From Macrosoma leucophasiata (Eukaryota > Arthropoda > Insecta > Lepidoptera > Hedylidae), in assembly GCA_036365455.1 (NCBI GenBank), contig JAWQUS010000021.1, forward strand, positions 20,706,001 through 20,770,000: a stretch of DNA of 64,000 nt, written 5' to 3'. This document shows, in pieces, positions 51,180 through 63,000 of this stretch. The stretch's first letter is position 1. Every line of letters starts with the position of its first letter. The notes beneath the pieces are model-generated. The model saw only the letters and a program-made list of their open reading frames with translations. It did not search any database and was not told where the DNA came from. The position numbers and the translations under genes were made by a program.

Positions 51180-53105
51180 CAATGTATGGACATTATCAAT
51201 AGTGCCTCACCACGTTTACTCGAGAAAAAATATATCGAGGCGTGTGTCGCAAGACGTGCGTGACACGTTCCTCGCAAAATAATGAATATTGTTTGCCACC
51301 ATAGTCACATAAAAAAGTATCTCTGAATATTCGGCTGGTAGCAACCTGGTGTAACTGAAATAGGTTCATGGGAAACCAACTTAGCCCCTTCACTGTATAT
51401 GACTTGAATTTATATTCACTTATAAGTGACTTATAACAATGTACGGGACCATCCAGTGGTTCAAATCCTAGCTGAAATCAAATTTCATTTTCTTTTAGTA
51501 TCGTTCTGTATTCCACTCACGTAAAATAATACCAAAAAACAATTCAATAATCATATTTACTGTCAAAATCCCACGAGAACGCTAATCCCTAGAACTATAA
51601 TCCTCTAAAACTTACTTTACATATAGATGTCTATAGGCTGAATTCCATTTGCTGCTTCAATAATAAACAAAAATACAAAATCTCGTCTAAAGTTCAACTC
51701 AAAGGGTGGATAAAATTAAAGTCACGGCATTTCATTCGGGTTTTTTCTTTAAAAAACACATTTTACATTCACGTAAAATGTTTAGGCGTCCCTTTATACG
51801 GTTCAAAGTGTAACTTTAGCTCAAGCATGTACCTGCGGGAGGGATTAAGGGCTGAGACACACGTGTTGATGATTTCGGTTTTATGTAGCGTTTTAGTGTA
51901 CACGGTAATGTTGGTTTTTATGTCGTGCAAGTGGAAAACGAACGTATAGCATATTTTGATGATGAGTGAATACTGCCTATCGATGAACTCTTTGAGTTAA
52001 ACGCATTAGCGGCCGGATTGTTGCCGTTGTTGCGTTTTGAATCGTATCTGCCCATTATAACAAAACACGTGTTTTAAACGATAAAAAATGTATAGATTTC
52101 ACTTGTTTTATGAAATTATTGCTACGAACTCAACCCATTCGCCCTCCATAGCATTTAACGAACAGGGAGGAAGAATACATTTTTTTTAAATCACATGTAG
52201 TGTTACAGACCTGTAATCATACTATTGTAAACAAAAGATCCTCAATTTCGCTCACTATTAATTAATATTGCAATGTTACGTTCAGTATGTACGAACTTTA
52301 AAAGATTATAGAGTAGAATCCAATTTAATAAATTTAACTTTTTAAAGTGTGTCTTGGTGTTACTAATTAATTTGAATAGTATTTTGTTATGAAATAACAT
52401 AAAACTTACAATCATATCTGTATAAAAATTTACACTAACTTAAATGGCGTGAACAATGTAATTATATTTAACTTTTACGAATTTTTAAATACATTACTAC
52501 GTCACCAAACTGTGCAGTTGAAAGAACTACGAGTATTATAACCAGGTGTAATTAAATAATTAACGTAATAAAAACATTCAGTCTACATCATCATTAGCTC
52601 TACAAATAACAACATTTTAGTATAACATACAAAGAAAACATTTAAATGTAATTAAAATATGGCAACATAAAAGGATTTTAGCACGCAACCCTGTTTTGCG
52701 CTTGTTTGTCTCCCGTCAAAATAAACAGCATACTTCATTATCAAAAGTCGTGTGTGTCAACCCTACCGTGCGATGTGGGTTGTGAAGCGAGCCGTGAAGG
52801 CCGCGACACCCCTAATATACAACCCTTGAGGTATATCAGTGCTACCTATGTGTAGGTATGAACGATGTGGGGAGCTCATGTCACGGTTGTGTTGCTGGAG
52901 TGAACTATGTATGTACAGGATGAGAGATGGTTAACTCAGGAATTGTGTTTGAGGAAAATACTTTTTCTGAGGATAGTAGCAAAAGGGTTAGCACGTTGAT
53001 GATTTAAGGTATATCGTGGTAAAGAGTTTGTTGAATTGTTGTAATAATAAGTTTCACTATTAAAAATATTTTATAGTAGTGCTAGTTATCAAGCTTACCA
53101 GTACA
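51180..53105. other. Unannotated AT-rich stretch, ~1.9 kb
   Basis: A CG-richer patch at about 51235-51280 (GAGGCGTGTGTCGCAAGACG) and one at 52760-52810, otherwise AT-rich with no frame or repeat I can name. The largest interval free of the window's common SINEs. Confidence 0.4.
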
Positions 53106-53109
53106 CAAA

Positions 53110-53222
53110 ATTAATCATTCTACTATTATTATAAATGCGAAAGTTTGTAAGCATGTTTATTTGGTACTCTTTCACGAAAAAACTACTGGGCGGATTAGGA
53201 TGAAATTTTACAGTAATAAAGG
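53110..53222 (-). repeat. Family J end, minus strand
   Basis: CTACTATTATTATAAATGCG, AAAGTTTGTAAGCATGTTTA and ACTGGGCGGATTAGGATGAA are the reverse of the J 3' end at 43.4 kb. Confidence 0.6.
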
Positions 53223-53365
53223 TTGTGCAATGGAATAATGTATAAGGTACAATTTGTAACTATTAAAAGTGCACGCGGACGTATTTGCGAGCAAAACCTA
53301 GTACTGAATATTAAGAATGTTAATATAGAATATGTAACGGTAATTGTTAGCTCCACACCATTTGG

Positions 53366-53575
53366 GCTACAAGCACTAGTCACAGTCATGAAAGAGGATT
53401 GTATGGAGAAAGGCTTACAATTGAATGTGAATAAAACTAAAGTATTAGTATTTGAAAGAGATGAACAGAGAACAAATCCAAGGGTAGTAGTAGATGATGC
53501 GGTGTTAGAACAGGTGGATGAAACTCGCGCTCTACACTCTCTGCTTACCCCGTTAGGGACCTGGCGTGAAGAAGA
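53366..53575 (+). pseudogene. RTE-type LINE fragment with internal deletion
   Basis: Reads VMKEDCMEKGLQLNVNKTK, VLVFERDEQRTNPRV and DDAVLEQVDE (the region just after the RT active site), then jumps directly to TRALHSLLTPLGTWRE, the polyprotein end. The ~200 residues between are missing. The frame stays open across the junction, giving the appearance of one small protein. It is not a gene in its own right. Confidence 0.75.
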
Positions 53576-53579
53576 TACA

Positions 53580-54043
53580 TTAATATAGAAACATTATGTA
53601 GTGATCGCAAATTAGAGTGTAACCCAAGGGAAGAAGATAGCACCTGCATTTCTAAAACATTTGCTGATATAAAACATGGCACTCTGAATACGCGTGATCC
53701 AATTTACGAGTATCTCCTTTTTGTGTTCCCCATTGCACGAGCTTTTATATTGAAGTTGCAATTTTATTGCATTTGTATCCTCCTACGTTTTATCGTCATA
53801 CATTTTCGAAAGTGTTTCAATGAGACCAGTGGTGCTATATTCTTTCTATTGGGAAACCCCATCCAAATCAAAAAAATCAATACACATGCAAATGCTAGTG
53901 AAATTGATTTCAAAAATCAAAAATTTGCTATGTCTTCACGACCTGGGATGAAATATTATATGTATATTTTAGACCTCAGAGATGGCAACGCTATATAAAA
54001 TCCAGAGGTTTTAATGTAGATCATTGAAACGAATTATATACTC

Positions 54044-54044
<1 letters not shown>
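53580..54044. other. Unannotated stretch
   Basis: No recognised feature; a 91-codon open frame (53723-53998) has no domain and is probably chance. Confidence 0.35.

Positions 54045-54076
<32 letters not shown>
54045..54076. repeat. (TA)16 microsatellite
   Basis: Uninterrupted TA dinucleotides over about 32 bp. Confidence 0.9.
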
Positions 54077-54079
<3 letters not shown>

Positions 54080-54316
54080 GATTATTGATTTTATATAGAT
54101 GCTTATAGGCTAACAGCATGTACGGAGAGAAGATGCGGTGTGTCGTCGATGGCTAACAGCAACACTTATCATCAAATGAACTGTATGCTCATTTGTCACT
54201 TCATGACATGTCATGACGTGTATACAAACCAGTAGAAAAATCCATAAAATATATGTACCACCCATTACATTCCTTTCTTCGCGCTAAAAATCATACGAAA
54301 GTTTCGGTCGAAATCT

Positions 54317-54557
54317 GTTTTTTATGTAATGAAAGTGGCAAACAAGCATGCAGTTCACATTGATGTTTAGTGGTGACTATAGACACCGACACAAAGACCA
54401 ACCACTCCTAAGGACTAAGGTGTTATGCCTCTGTGTCGGAAATTATGGGCCGTACATTACCACTTGTGCTGAACACTACCATTTAGCGGCAAGTATATTA
54501 GGTAATGCAGTGGTGCCTACGCTCGCGAGCTTCGTCACTGGAGCTCTACCACCAGTA
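54317..54557 (-). repeat. Family A copy with short internal deletions
   Basis: Lacks the CAAGGTCAAAATGCAGATGC step and the ACCGGAACACGATAG step, otherwise like the 36.1 kb copy. Confidence 0.7.
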
Positions 54558-54952
54558 AAAAGCGTAGAATGATGTTTGAAAAGACACCAAGAAATGGCGA
54601 TGCGAATACAGTGAAATTTCACATTTATTTATTGTTTGTAACATATTTGCTGATATACTCGTGAAACATCGTTCCGAATACGTCATCCAATATCTAACCC
54701 ACCTTTTTCTGCTTGCCGCTGTACTAGCTGTTATGTTGCAGGCTTCCATCCGATTTGTATTAAAATTCATTGCTGTTGTATAGTACTATTGGTAAAGTTA
54801 TACATTTTTGAGCATGTTAGAAAAAACGTGTTGCGCGATACTTGTATCTTTGTAATATCAATATCTCATATTGTTGTACTAAAGATTTGAAGGAAAAGGT
54901 GGAAAGGCAAATTGACGTCAGGTGGGAGACAAAAATACGACCTTTACAATGC

Positions 54953-55135
54953 CACACCGCGGACACTCCGCCAAAATTCCATACAAACGCTTAATTTGGT
55001 TTCTATCCATCAGTGACGTGTATTTACACGCGCACCTGTGTGCGTAGCACGTACAAAATACCAACCGTCGCCCATAAGAGAGGAAGGGGTTGTGTATGTG
55101 TGCAAATCGGGCGAGACGTCGAAGTGTCCATTCCC
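54953..55135 (-). repeat. Family K repeat, minus strand
   Basis: CACCGCGGACACTCCGCCAA to GACGTCGAAGTGTCCATTCC, the reverse of the 32.8 kb block with modest divergence. Confidence 0.7.
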
Positions 55136-55442
55136 TATGACCCTGTAAGAACTATCGCAAAGACGTAGCAACGCAGGTCTCTGCATTTTGACCTCTAGTT
55201 ACCTCTACTACTATACTAATTATGTTTAGATATTATGTATTATTATTTCTGGGATTTAGTAAACTGTGTCATAATATTATGTGTAGACAATTTATGACAT
55301 TAATAGAACTTAATATGACAATCATTGAATCATTCAGTTTTCATTTTAAATTTTGTTTTCAGTAAAAAAATTCTTTGACTTGTTTTGTAGACATTGGTAG
55401 GATTATGTTCAACAGAACTCTTATGTATATTATAGAAATCGT

Positions 55443-55775
55443 ATTTGAAGAAAAAAGAAAAGAAAGAAGAAAAAACATTTATTGGCGCAGCCGATCAAGT
55501 ACTGCATAGAAAAACAAGAGAAAAAAAATTAAACATTTAAAATACAAGTTGGTCGGTACGACAAAAAAAACAACTTTTATGAAAGCATTGACATTATAAC
55601 ACAAAAAAAAGAAAGAACACTGTTAATATAAAAAAAATAGGTACCTTGTAACAGTAAAAAAAAAACAAGATCTCACGGCTGCACCAAATAGTTCCCAGTT
55701 CAGCATAATGTCAAGCCGGAGCCTGACGCTGGTTTTCAACTGGAAACTACTCGGTGGGACACGGATATCAGTCCT
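55443..55775 (-). mobile_element. Family L repeat, second copy
   Basis: AAGAAAAAACATTTATTGGC..GATCTCACGGCTG, then the hairpin: CCCAGTT at 55694 and AACTGG at 55740 close the stem that is CCCAGAT/ATCTGGG at 40.8 kb. Confidence 0.6.
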
Positions 55776-56079
55776 TAAAGTCTATATCAATATAATAAAT
55801 ACTTACTAGGAATAAACCGATACATAAGTGCAAATAAATATTACATATTATTATATTATATTTATTATATAAGTAGATAAAACAGGTTAAACTAAACAAA
55901 AACAAAAAAAAATTATACGTACCTGAATACCAACAAATTACATAAAATATTACATAATATAAAATAAAACGTACAAAAATGTTTAAATATAAAGGTATAT
56001 AAATATACTTATACGAGCGCATACAAGTGCGCCGAGATGTCATCTATCTCCATCTCTGTTTGGTAGGTACCTATATCTG

Positions 56080-56240
56080 TTCACCACCCGACCTCCCCCG
56101 ACTTCATCCGAGCGCTGCCGACGGCGACGCTCAGCCGCCGTTTCCCAATCGAACTTTTCCGATGGAAAGGTGGGAACCAATTATTAATTATTAGGTCGCG
56201 TGGTGAGCTGTGCTGTGGTCAGCCGATGCGCAAACGTAAA
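56080..56240. promoter_or_regulatory. CpG-rich block with homeodomain-type AT core
   Basis: ATCCGAGCGCTGCCGACGGC and GCTCAGCCGCCGTTTCCCAA, then AATTATTAATTATTAGG, a double TAAT-type core. No coding frame with a domain. Possibly a cis-regulatory element; the evidence is composition only. Confidence 0.3.
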
Positions 56241-56641
56241 AGAATAAAAAAAAAGAGAAAGTACCCAAGCGAGCAAAACTATCTCCATTGCCAACAAATC
56301 ACCCGATACCAACACGAAACAATGAATGGCCTGTTTATTCAACAATTAGTATCCGCAACTTTGGTAACTACCATTTACTATATAAATAACAATCTTTTTT
56401 AAAAATATTTTTTAAAAGTATTTTTATGTAAGTACCTCCCTGCTTACTATTTCTGGTACTTCACGATACAGATTAAATCTAGTGTGAGGGCCGTAAGCAC
56501 ATCTATTCATGTAACATACGTTTTTTGGTATATAAATAATTTTTCATTTTCATTATCAGTTGTCGTGTAAATGTCTAAAGGTTGCAGTCATCACTTAACA
56601 TCAATGTGAGCTGCTTGTGTGCCATCTTCCTTAAAGGCTTC

Positions 56642-57219
56642 TTACTGGTGGTAGAGTTCCAGTGTAGGAGCTCGAGGGCGTTGCCTAACCACCGCACCGC
56701 CGCATTGCCTTATTTATCTGCCGCTAAATGGCAGTGTTCAGCACTGTTGTGCCAGTTAGATGGTAATGTACGGCCCCGTAATAACAGAAACAGAATACCT
56801 AAGATCTCAAGGGTGGCAACGCATCTACATTTTAACCCCTAGTTTTTGTGTAGATGTCTATAGGCTTTTTTAATGTGATGGAATTGGTAAACAAGCATGT
56901 AGTTCACATTGATTTTAAGTGATAACTGCAGCCTATAGACACCCACACAAAGACCAAGGTCAAAATGCAAATGTGTTACCACTCCTGAGGCCTAAGGTGT
57001 TATGCCTCTGCGTCGGAAATTCCAGGGCCGTACATTACCACTTGACCGGAACACGATAGTGCTGAACTACAATTTAGCGGCAAGTATATTAGGCAATGCG
57101 GTGGTGCCTACGCCCGCGAGCTCCATCACTAGAGCTCTACCACCAGTAAGCTGCAGTCATCACTTAACATCAATGTGAACTGCATGCTTATTTGCCACCT
57201 TTGTAACATAAAAAAAATC
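56642..57219. repeat. Family A copy nested inside another family A copy
   Basis: Host (+): 56642-56876, resuming at 57149 as AGCTGCAGTCATCACTTAAC to the A-tail near 57213. Insert (-): T-run at 56877 to CTCTACCACCAGTA at 57148. The host has the TGTAGGAGCTCGAGGGCG/CCCCGTAATAAC form and the insert the CTGTGCCGGAAAT-like form, so the latter moved later. Another A 3' end precedes the host at 56580-56640. Confidence 0.75.
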
Positions 57220-57377
57220 CGTCAATATAATTGAGTTTTGACCCAATATTACTCCAATTCACGAACAATTACAACGGTATTTGTGTAATCATACTGAATA
57301 TACCCTACAAAATCCATAAACCAAAGGTCAAAACAACCCCAACACTCAGCAAACAATCCTTGTTTTCATATCCATTC

Positions 57378-57610
57378 AGGTGAGCCATCGAGCCAATGGA
57401 GTGTTCCCTAATTATTTGCAGGAGACAGCGCCACCTGGCGTTCAATTCTGCCGAGGACTCTCGCTGTCAAAATTGTCAAGCATCTCTCGTTCCCGCGATG
57501 AAGTGGCGGAACGTGCCTCGCGAGCCGATCAAATATTCCGCGTTACGTTGTGCGTACAAAGAAATATGAGGGTAATGAGTGCTACTGTGTTTTATGTGGT
57601 AGGTGAGTTA
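57378..57610 (+). other. CpG-rich exon-like block
   Basis: TTCCCTAATTATTTGCAG at 57420 is a fair acceptor (pyrimidine-rich then CAG). The following ~170 bp are unusually CpG-rich, and a donor-like GTGGTAG/GTGAGT lies at 57600. A frame crosses it (ETAPPGVQFCRGLSLSKL onward) without a domain, and a second frame is also open for ~45 codons. Could be a real exon, a promoter or a regulatory element. Confidence 0.3.
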
Positions 57611-57951
57611 TGAGGATGCATTGATCATATTCGGTTTCGAGTGAGAGGAGTCAGTGTTTTAGTATTTTAACTAGAATTCAATTTCAATTTAAAGACAATT
57701 TTTAGATTTAGTACGACGCAGTGGTTTATGAAGTTCGCTTGATTGGGAGGCGTGTCTACAAATTATACAATATTTGTATGGTCAATTTATATTGGATCTA
57801 GTTCTGAGTGTTTGTATGTGTTTTATGTTGAGTTTAATAATTAGCTTAAAATATGCATCCGATTTATGCCTTGTCACAAACAATTTTCGTTCGTGAAATC
57901 CAAATGGTGTTATTGAACTCGTTTAAGAACGTAAAATGAGTTTTATAACGA

Positions 57952-58040
57952 TGGTGATATCGGCCCCTTAGACTTCAAGAGAGGCATCGCATCTACATAA
58001 TTGTATGTCTCTGGTTTATATGTAGATGTATATAGGCTAC
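57952..58040 (+). repeat. Family A trace
   Basis: ATCGGCCCCTTAGACTTCAA, GGCATCGCATCTACAT and GTAGATGTATATAGGCTAC. Confidence 0.4.
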
Positions 58041-58410
58041 AAATATTCATTTACACAACATTTACGTTTTATAATACACTGACGTAACAAACAGTACATA
58101 ATTTAATTTTAATTACCATATCTGTTTTTAGAACAGAACTGTTCCCAATCTCCCCTAAAGCTTAAAAATGTGGGTGTATACCGACGTATATAACACCCAC
58201 GTCTCATAGGATATGCATACGAATGAGGGATATTCTACTACCACAACAACGAATATATTTTTATTTTGTAACTATAGGGTTATTTTTAAATAAAAGGCTG
58301 ACAAGTGCGAGTCGGAAAATTACTAATGCGAATTGAAATTTGAGAAAAAAATGTTGTAAAAATGATATTTATTTCTTTTAATTATTCGTTTATTTTATTT
58401 ATTTATTTAT

Positions 58411-58650
58411 GTTACATAACTTTAGGCCTGTAATCCCCGAAGGGGTAGGCAGAGGTAAATGCATTCAATAGAAATGCAAACACCCACGTTTTGGCCCATG
58501 TAATAGGTGGCGAGTCTGTTGACGTCACCGAGCACATTACCAAAAAATAAATACCAATGGAACCAGAGACAAAGGACTTTACACCATTATCTCTGATAAC
58601 TGGGAATCGAACCCAGGACCTCAGCGTAATTGTAGTGGCCTGCTACCACT
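58411..58650 (-). mobile_element. Family B SINE, minus strand, two internal deletions
   Basis: Starts TAGGCCTGTAATCCCCGAAG; lacks the ACGATTCGCCGGTTAC part and the GAGGTACTGGGAAATTTCC part. Head remains (TGGGAATCGAACCCAGGACC, GTGGCCTGCTACCACTA). Confidence 0.7.
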
Positions 58651-58917
58651 ACACAAAAATACAGCACTTTTAATATTTAACACGTATAGGTTTTAATTGA
58701 TTTTTTACTGTTTCAATTGTAGAAAATCCTTCTACCCCTTTTTCAAAAAGCTGACTTAATCGTTTCGGGGTAAAGTGGCTGTGACATACGGATGGACGAA
58801 CAGAGACAGACAGACATAACGAATCTATAGAGGTTCCATTTCTTGCCATTTGGCTATGCAACTAAGAAAGAAGCTATCCTGCAATATATGCAAATTCTAT
58901 CAACATCAAAGCAATCA

Positions 58918-59128
58918 TAAGGGAATTATGCCATAATCGCCACGCTTAGCATGCGGACTGGCGATTGCACGGGCGGTAGTTTAATTGCAGGACGCTGCTG
59001 CCCATCTTGCGTTATTGTACTTTCGCTTCAAGGGTATGGTTTGACCGCCATTAGTCGGCTGACTGACTGAACTAGTGGAAGAAGAAAATTCTTCAGCTAG
59101 TAGGCGGTGGGGTCGTCATTTCACGATG
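58918..59128 (-). repeat. Family E repeat, sense minus, tail part missing
   Basis: GGGAATTATGCCATAATCGC, GCATGCGGACTGGCGATTGC and GGTATGGTTTGACCGCCATT, to TAGTAGGCGGTGGGGTCGTC. Confidence 0.65.
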
Positions 59129-59625
59129 CCAGAAAGCAAATTCTATATGATACATAAATACTCGTACAAGTACACTTGCAGGATAGCACAGGTACCGCCG
59201 CAAAGTGGACGCGGTTTCGCTGACATTGTTCCTTTGATCGGATTTAGCCTTTGAGCGGCATTATGACGTACATTAAATATTATATTTACTTGGACGCTCG
59301 ACGAAACTATGGATATAATTTTGTTTCCAAGTTTAGCGGTCGTGAGTTGGTGAAAGTTTAACCACTCTTCTCTATTTAGTAAATTAATCGCTTCAAAAAG
59401 AATCGGAAATGAAGTATTGGCGTTCGCTATTATGTTGGCGATAAGTGGTAAAATCTTTTAACATTCGACAGTTTAAAATACCAAAATCATCATCTCACGT
59501 ATATGAAACTGAAACGATGTTTAAAATCAACTCGAAATTTTGGCCGCTTTTCATCTTCCGTGGTACCACACACACGCACTCGTAAAACCACAGCGTAAAA
59601 CATAATATTATACTAAAACACAAAC

Positions 59626-59755
59626 ACGATATGCACACATACACACCGCGCACGCGCGTCCACGTACGCACACATACACGAACGCACACACCGCGCACGT
59701 TCGTTTACGTACGCACACGTACACGTACGCACACACGCACGCGCATTACACAAGT
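59626..59755. repeat. Alternating purine/pyrimidine tract (CACG/CGCA type)
   Basis: About 125 bp of nearly perfect R-Y alternation: ACACATACACACCGCGCACG, ACGTACGCACACATACACGA and so on. Such DNA favours the left-handed Z form. It abuts the truncated B element at 59.77 kb. Confidence 0.8.
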
Positions 59756-59771
59756 GCACTTAGTACTATAC

Positions 59772-59966
59772 TGGGGTTCTGGGTTCGATTCCCGGGTAGA
59801 GAACTATCAGAGATACAGTCCTTTATCTCTGGTTCTTACGGATTTTTCCATTTTCTGGAAATTTCCCAGTAGCTCGAAGTTTGCGTGGGTGTTTGCATGT
59901 ATGGCTGAATGCATGAATTTTACCTCTGCCTACCCCTTCGGGGATCATAGGCGTGAAGTTCCGTTA
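59772..59966 (+). mobile_element. Family B SINE lacking the A-box and a middle section
   Basis: Starts at the B-box (TGGGTTCGATTCCCGGG). The stretch between CAGTAGCTCGAAGTTTG and CGTGGGTGTTTGCATGTATG is deleted. 3' end CTACCCCTTCGGGGATCATA. Confidence 0.7.
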
Positions 59967-59969
59967 ATT

Positions 59970-61240
59970 TCCAAAGAAACATGGCAGGCAAACTAGCAAA
60001 CACATTGCAGTACCAATTGGTAATACAGTACCAAAATGTTTTGTTTCCAACTTGTAATGTAGTTACGAAGGTAAATTTGCATCAGCGGCGTTAGCGCTCA
60101 ATGGCGCGCGGCTTAAGACGTTCTCTTTGTGTGATGCCAAAACTGTATTGCTGGTGTGCCAAATTTCAAGTTTACTGGTGCATCGGAAGTATCCTTTAAA
60201 TTTTCTATGAGCGAGCATTATGGTGAAGTTAAATATAGATTAAGGGGTTTATTACTTTGCTAGTGCTTTGATGGCCGTTTGAAATCTTTATTCGGACTTT
60301 TGTAGTTTCTTTGAGTTGGGAAAAGTCGTTTGGAAGCGTTTGGATGATTGCGAAATGTGTTTCTAAGTGATAACTTGGTTCTGATGTAGTCTTATGTCAA
60401 CTATGTTGGTTTTTATTGAGTTGCATGAAACCAATAGTCGAGTCTTTAAAAGTTGAGGTAATGATGTATAAAACCAAAACATGTACTTTATTTCCAGGGT
60501 ATTTGCAGAGGCATACTTGAAGCAGTAATGATCTACTTATTATGAAGACACCACAGTAAACCTTGAAACAGAAAAAGAAAAAGCATTTTTCAATATTATC
60601 TCTAATAAATATAGAACCCTAATAAAATACTACTGATTTAAATAATTGAATGCACGATGCAATAATATTAACCTACTTAAGAATCTAGTTCAAAGAATCA
60701 ATTGGAAAAAGTAATACAAGCGAAGTTAAACGGTGATTTGGGTGACATCATTGAGGTTAGGGATGCGAACATTGGCAAAATAACTCGAGATGTTTTTTGA
60801 TTGTTGTTATTTCGATGTTTTTAATTACATGAAAACGCTAAGTAAGCATATGTACAATACAAACTATGAATATCTACAAAAATATTAGAAGTATGAAACG
60901 GTACGTGACTGTGGGAGGGTTCTATGGCAAAGACTATTTATTTGAAATTTGTCACCCAATTAAATCATCAAGAATTTCAAAATGGAAGATTCACAAACAA
61001 TCCAGTTTGATAATGAACCCGTTGAATTTCATGAAGTTCTACCACCAGAGACTGAAAAATAACAGGTCAGGTAAACCTTGTTTATAAATAATACTAAGAG
61101 TGCATATTGTAAAAGTACTAAATTCAAAATATTGTTGGCTGCCCTGCCTCAAACCTCATAAGCCGAAGTCTTGTTTTGAAACCGAAATATTGATGTATAG
61201 CATTGATTTGAAATAACATCGACATCGTTTTGCATCTTTG
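59970..61240. other. Unannotated stretch, ~1.3 kb
   Basis: A small CG patch near 60080-60115 (GCGGCGTTAGCGCTCAATGG). No genes or known repeats. Confidence 0.4.
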
Positions 61241-61244
61241 GCCA

Positions 61245-62310
61245 CATTGTTAACTGGGTCGATCTTTACGCATTCGGAATATCAACTCGCGTAAACATAA
61301 CAGAATGACTTACCCAGAAGTCGGAAGTCGAGTTTCGCACGTACACACTTTACGGAGTTGGGTATAGTGTATTTTGGGTAAATCGTTTGGGAATCATTGT
61401 TGCAAGTATCAAATGGTCGGACATTTTACGGTGACAGTGGAATGTGTTTTAAATATGTTGCCTGTGGGAAACATTGTACCGTGTAGATTGAGGTAGCTTT
61501 TGTCTAACAGTAGCTTGAAAATGATCAGTAACTACCGCTAAATTTGTACGCACATGTGACAATCATATCTTGAGATCTTACATTAATTTAACTGAACAAG
61601 GTATCCACTCTTGAAAAAATTATCGTTGTGATATAGCTTCAATATACAGTTAACAATTATGTTTATATGCCGTTACTTTAACTACTTCTACAGTTTACTT
61701 TACGAATAATTGTAACTTATTTGTGGACCAAATAACAAAAAATATCAAATCGGGTAAACGTAACAGTCTGACAACCTAACCCAGAAGTTTGGAATCGAGC
61801 TCCACACCACATATCTATCGTGTATACGGAGTTGGGAATTTCGTTATTATAATACTCGTGTATACTTTCAACTGCCTGTCAATGTGTTTTGTTCTCGGGA
61901 AAAATTTGCATGTTGATAAAAATCTATAAGATGATAATCTAAATGCATTTTGACATTTTTGACGACAGGTGACAATTCATCCGCAAATGTATCTGACAGA
62001 CCGCTTCCATAAGCGAGAGTTCAAATAGTTCAAATAGAACAAGCTGATAATTTACGTCCACAAACGACCTTAATTTGATACAATTCGGATTTCTAACCCA
62101 ATTATTCATATTATTATATCGACGATAACAATTGTAACAGTATAAATTTACACGTCACACGCACTGCGGTACGTTTCAAGGACACGGCTGACTTGCCACA
62201 TCGTATCTGCACACTGTGGTTGCGGCACAACGGTTAAATGGGTCGCTCTTAATACATTCAATATCAGTTCACGTAACCCGAATTTCATATGCGGAAGCAA
62301 TAAATACTGT
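61245..62310 (+). repeat. Degenerate local tandem series, period ~480 bp
   Basis: TCAACTCGCGTAAACATAAC..CCCAGAAGTCGGAAGTCGAG (61290), TCAAATCGGGTAAACGTAAC..CCCAGAAGTTTGGAATCGAG (61750) and TCAGTTCACGTAACCCGAAT (62265) recur in register. CGGAGTTGGG and AATGTGTTTT also repeat in the first two. Confidence 0.55.
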
Positions 62311-62343
62311 GTTTCACTGTCGCAGGCTTTTTTTTTTATTTAA

Positions 62344-62690
62344 GACTAGCTGTGCCCGCGACTTCGTCTGCGTGAGAATTTATTATTGTTCATTATCTAC
62401 CCGGACAAGGTGGGCTTGTATAAAAGTAACCTAAGTTACTCCTTATTACATAAGCTATCTGCCAGTGAAAGTCCCGTCGAAATCGGTAGAGCCGTTCCCG
62501 AGATTAGCGGTAACAAGCAGACAGACAGACAGACAGGTAGACAAACAGACAGGCAGAGAGACAGACAAAAAAAATGTAAAAAAAATGTTTTGGCATATGT
62601 ACCGTGTATACATATGTCGTACATATGAAGTTAGTAAAAAGCGGTTGTTTTTATATTACAAACAGACACTAATTTCTCTCTTTCTTTCTT
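62344..62690 (+). repeat. Family J repeat, CAGA-rich subtype
   Basis: CTAGCTGTGCCCGCGACTTC, then the same order as at 29.8 kb, with a CAGACAGACAGACAGG run at 62518 and the ATGTACCGTGTATACATATG and TATTACAAACAGACACTAAT end. Confidence 0.75.
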
Positions 62691-63000
62691 ACATTAGAAT
62701 TGACTGCAAAATGCGTCGAAATCCCTCATCATCTGCCAGATCCTTGAATTTAACAAACATTGAATAAATTAAGAGGGCTCAAGAATTCTGTGATTTTAAT
62801 TTATTTGTAGTTAGTTTATAATGAGAAGAATTATAAGAAAGCCAAGCGCATAAGCTCGACAGGTACGAGTAAGTAGCTCAGTCAAGCTTGAGAGAGACTT
62901 TAAGGCTTATGCATCGTACTAGCGTGTCTTGCAGATAAACATGTAAGAAAGTCTGTATAATTTACAATCTCTTTTCCGTTGCTTGAATAAAATTAATGTT

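Noticed and set aside
59495..59996. Frames rich in His/Thr/Arg and Val/Cys
   Set aside because: By-products of the CACG/CGCA tract and a SINE B copy.
62436..62628. Frames with repeated Thr-Asp-Arg-Gln or Cys-Leu-Ser-Val
   Set aside because: Translations of the CAGA run in a J repeat.
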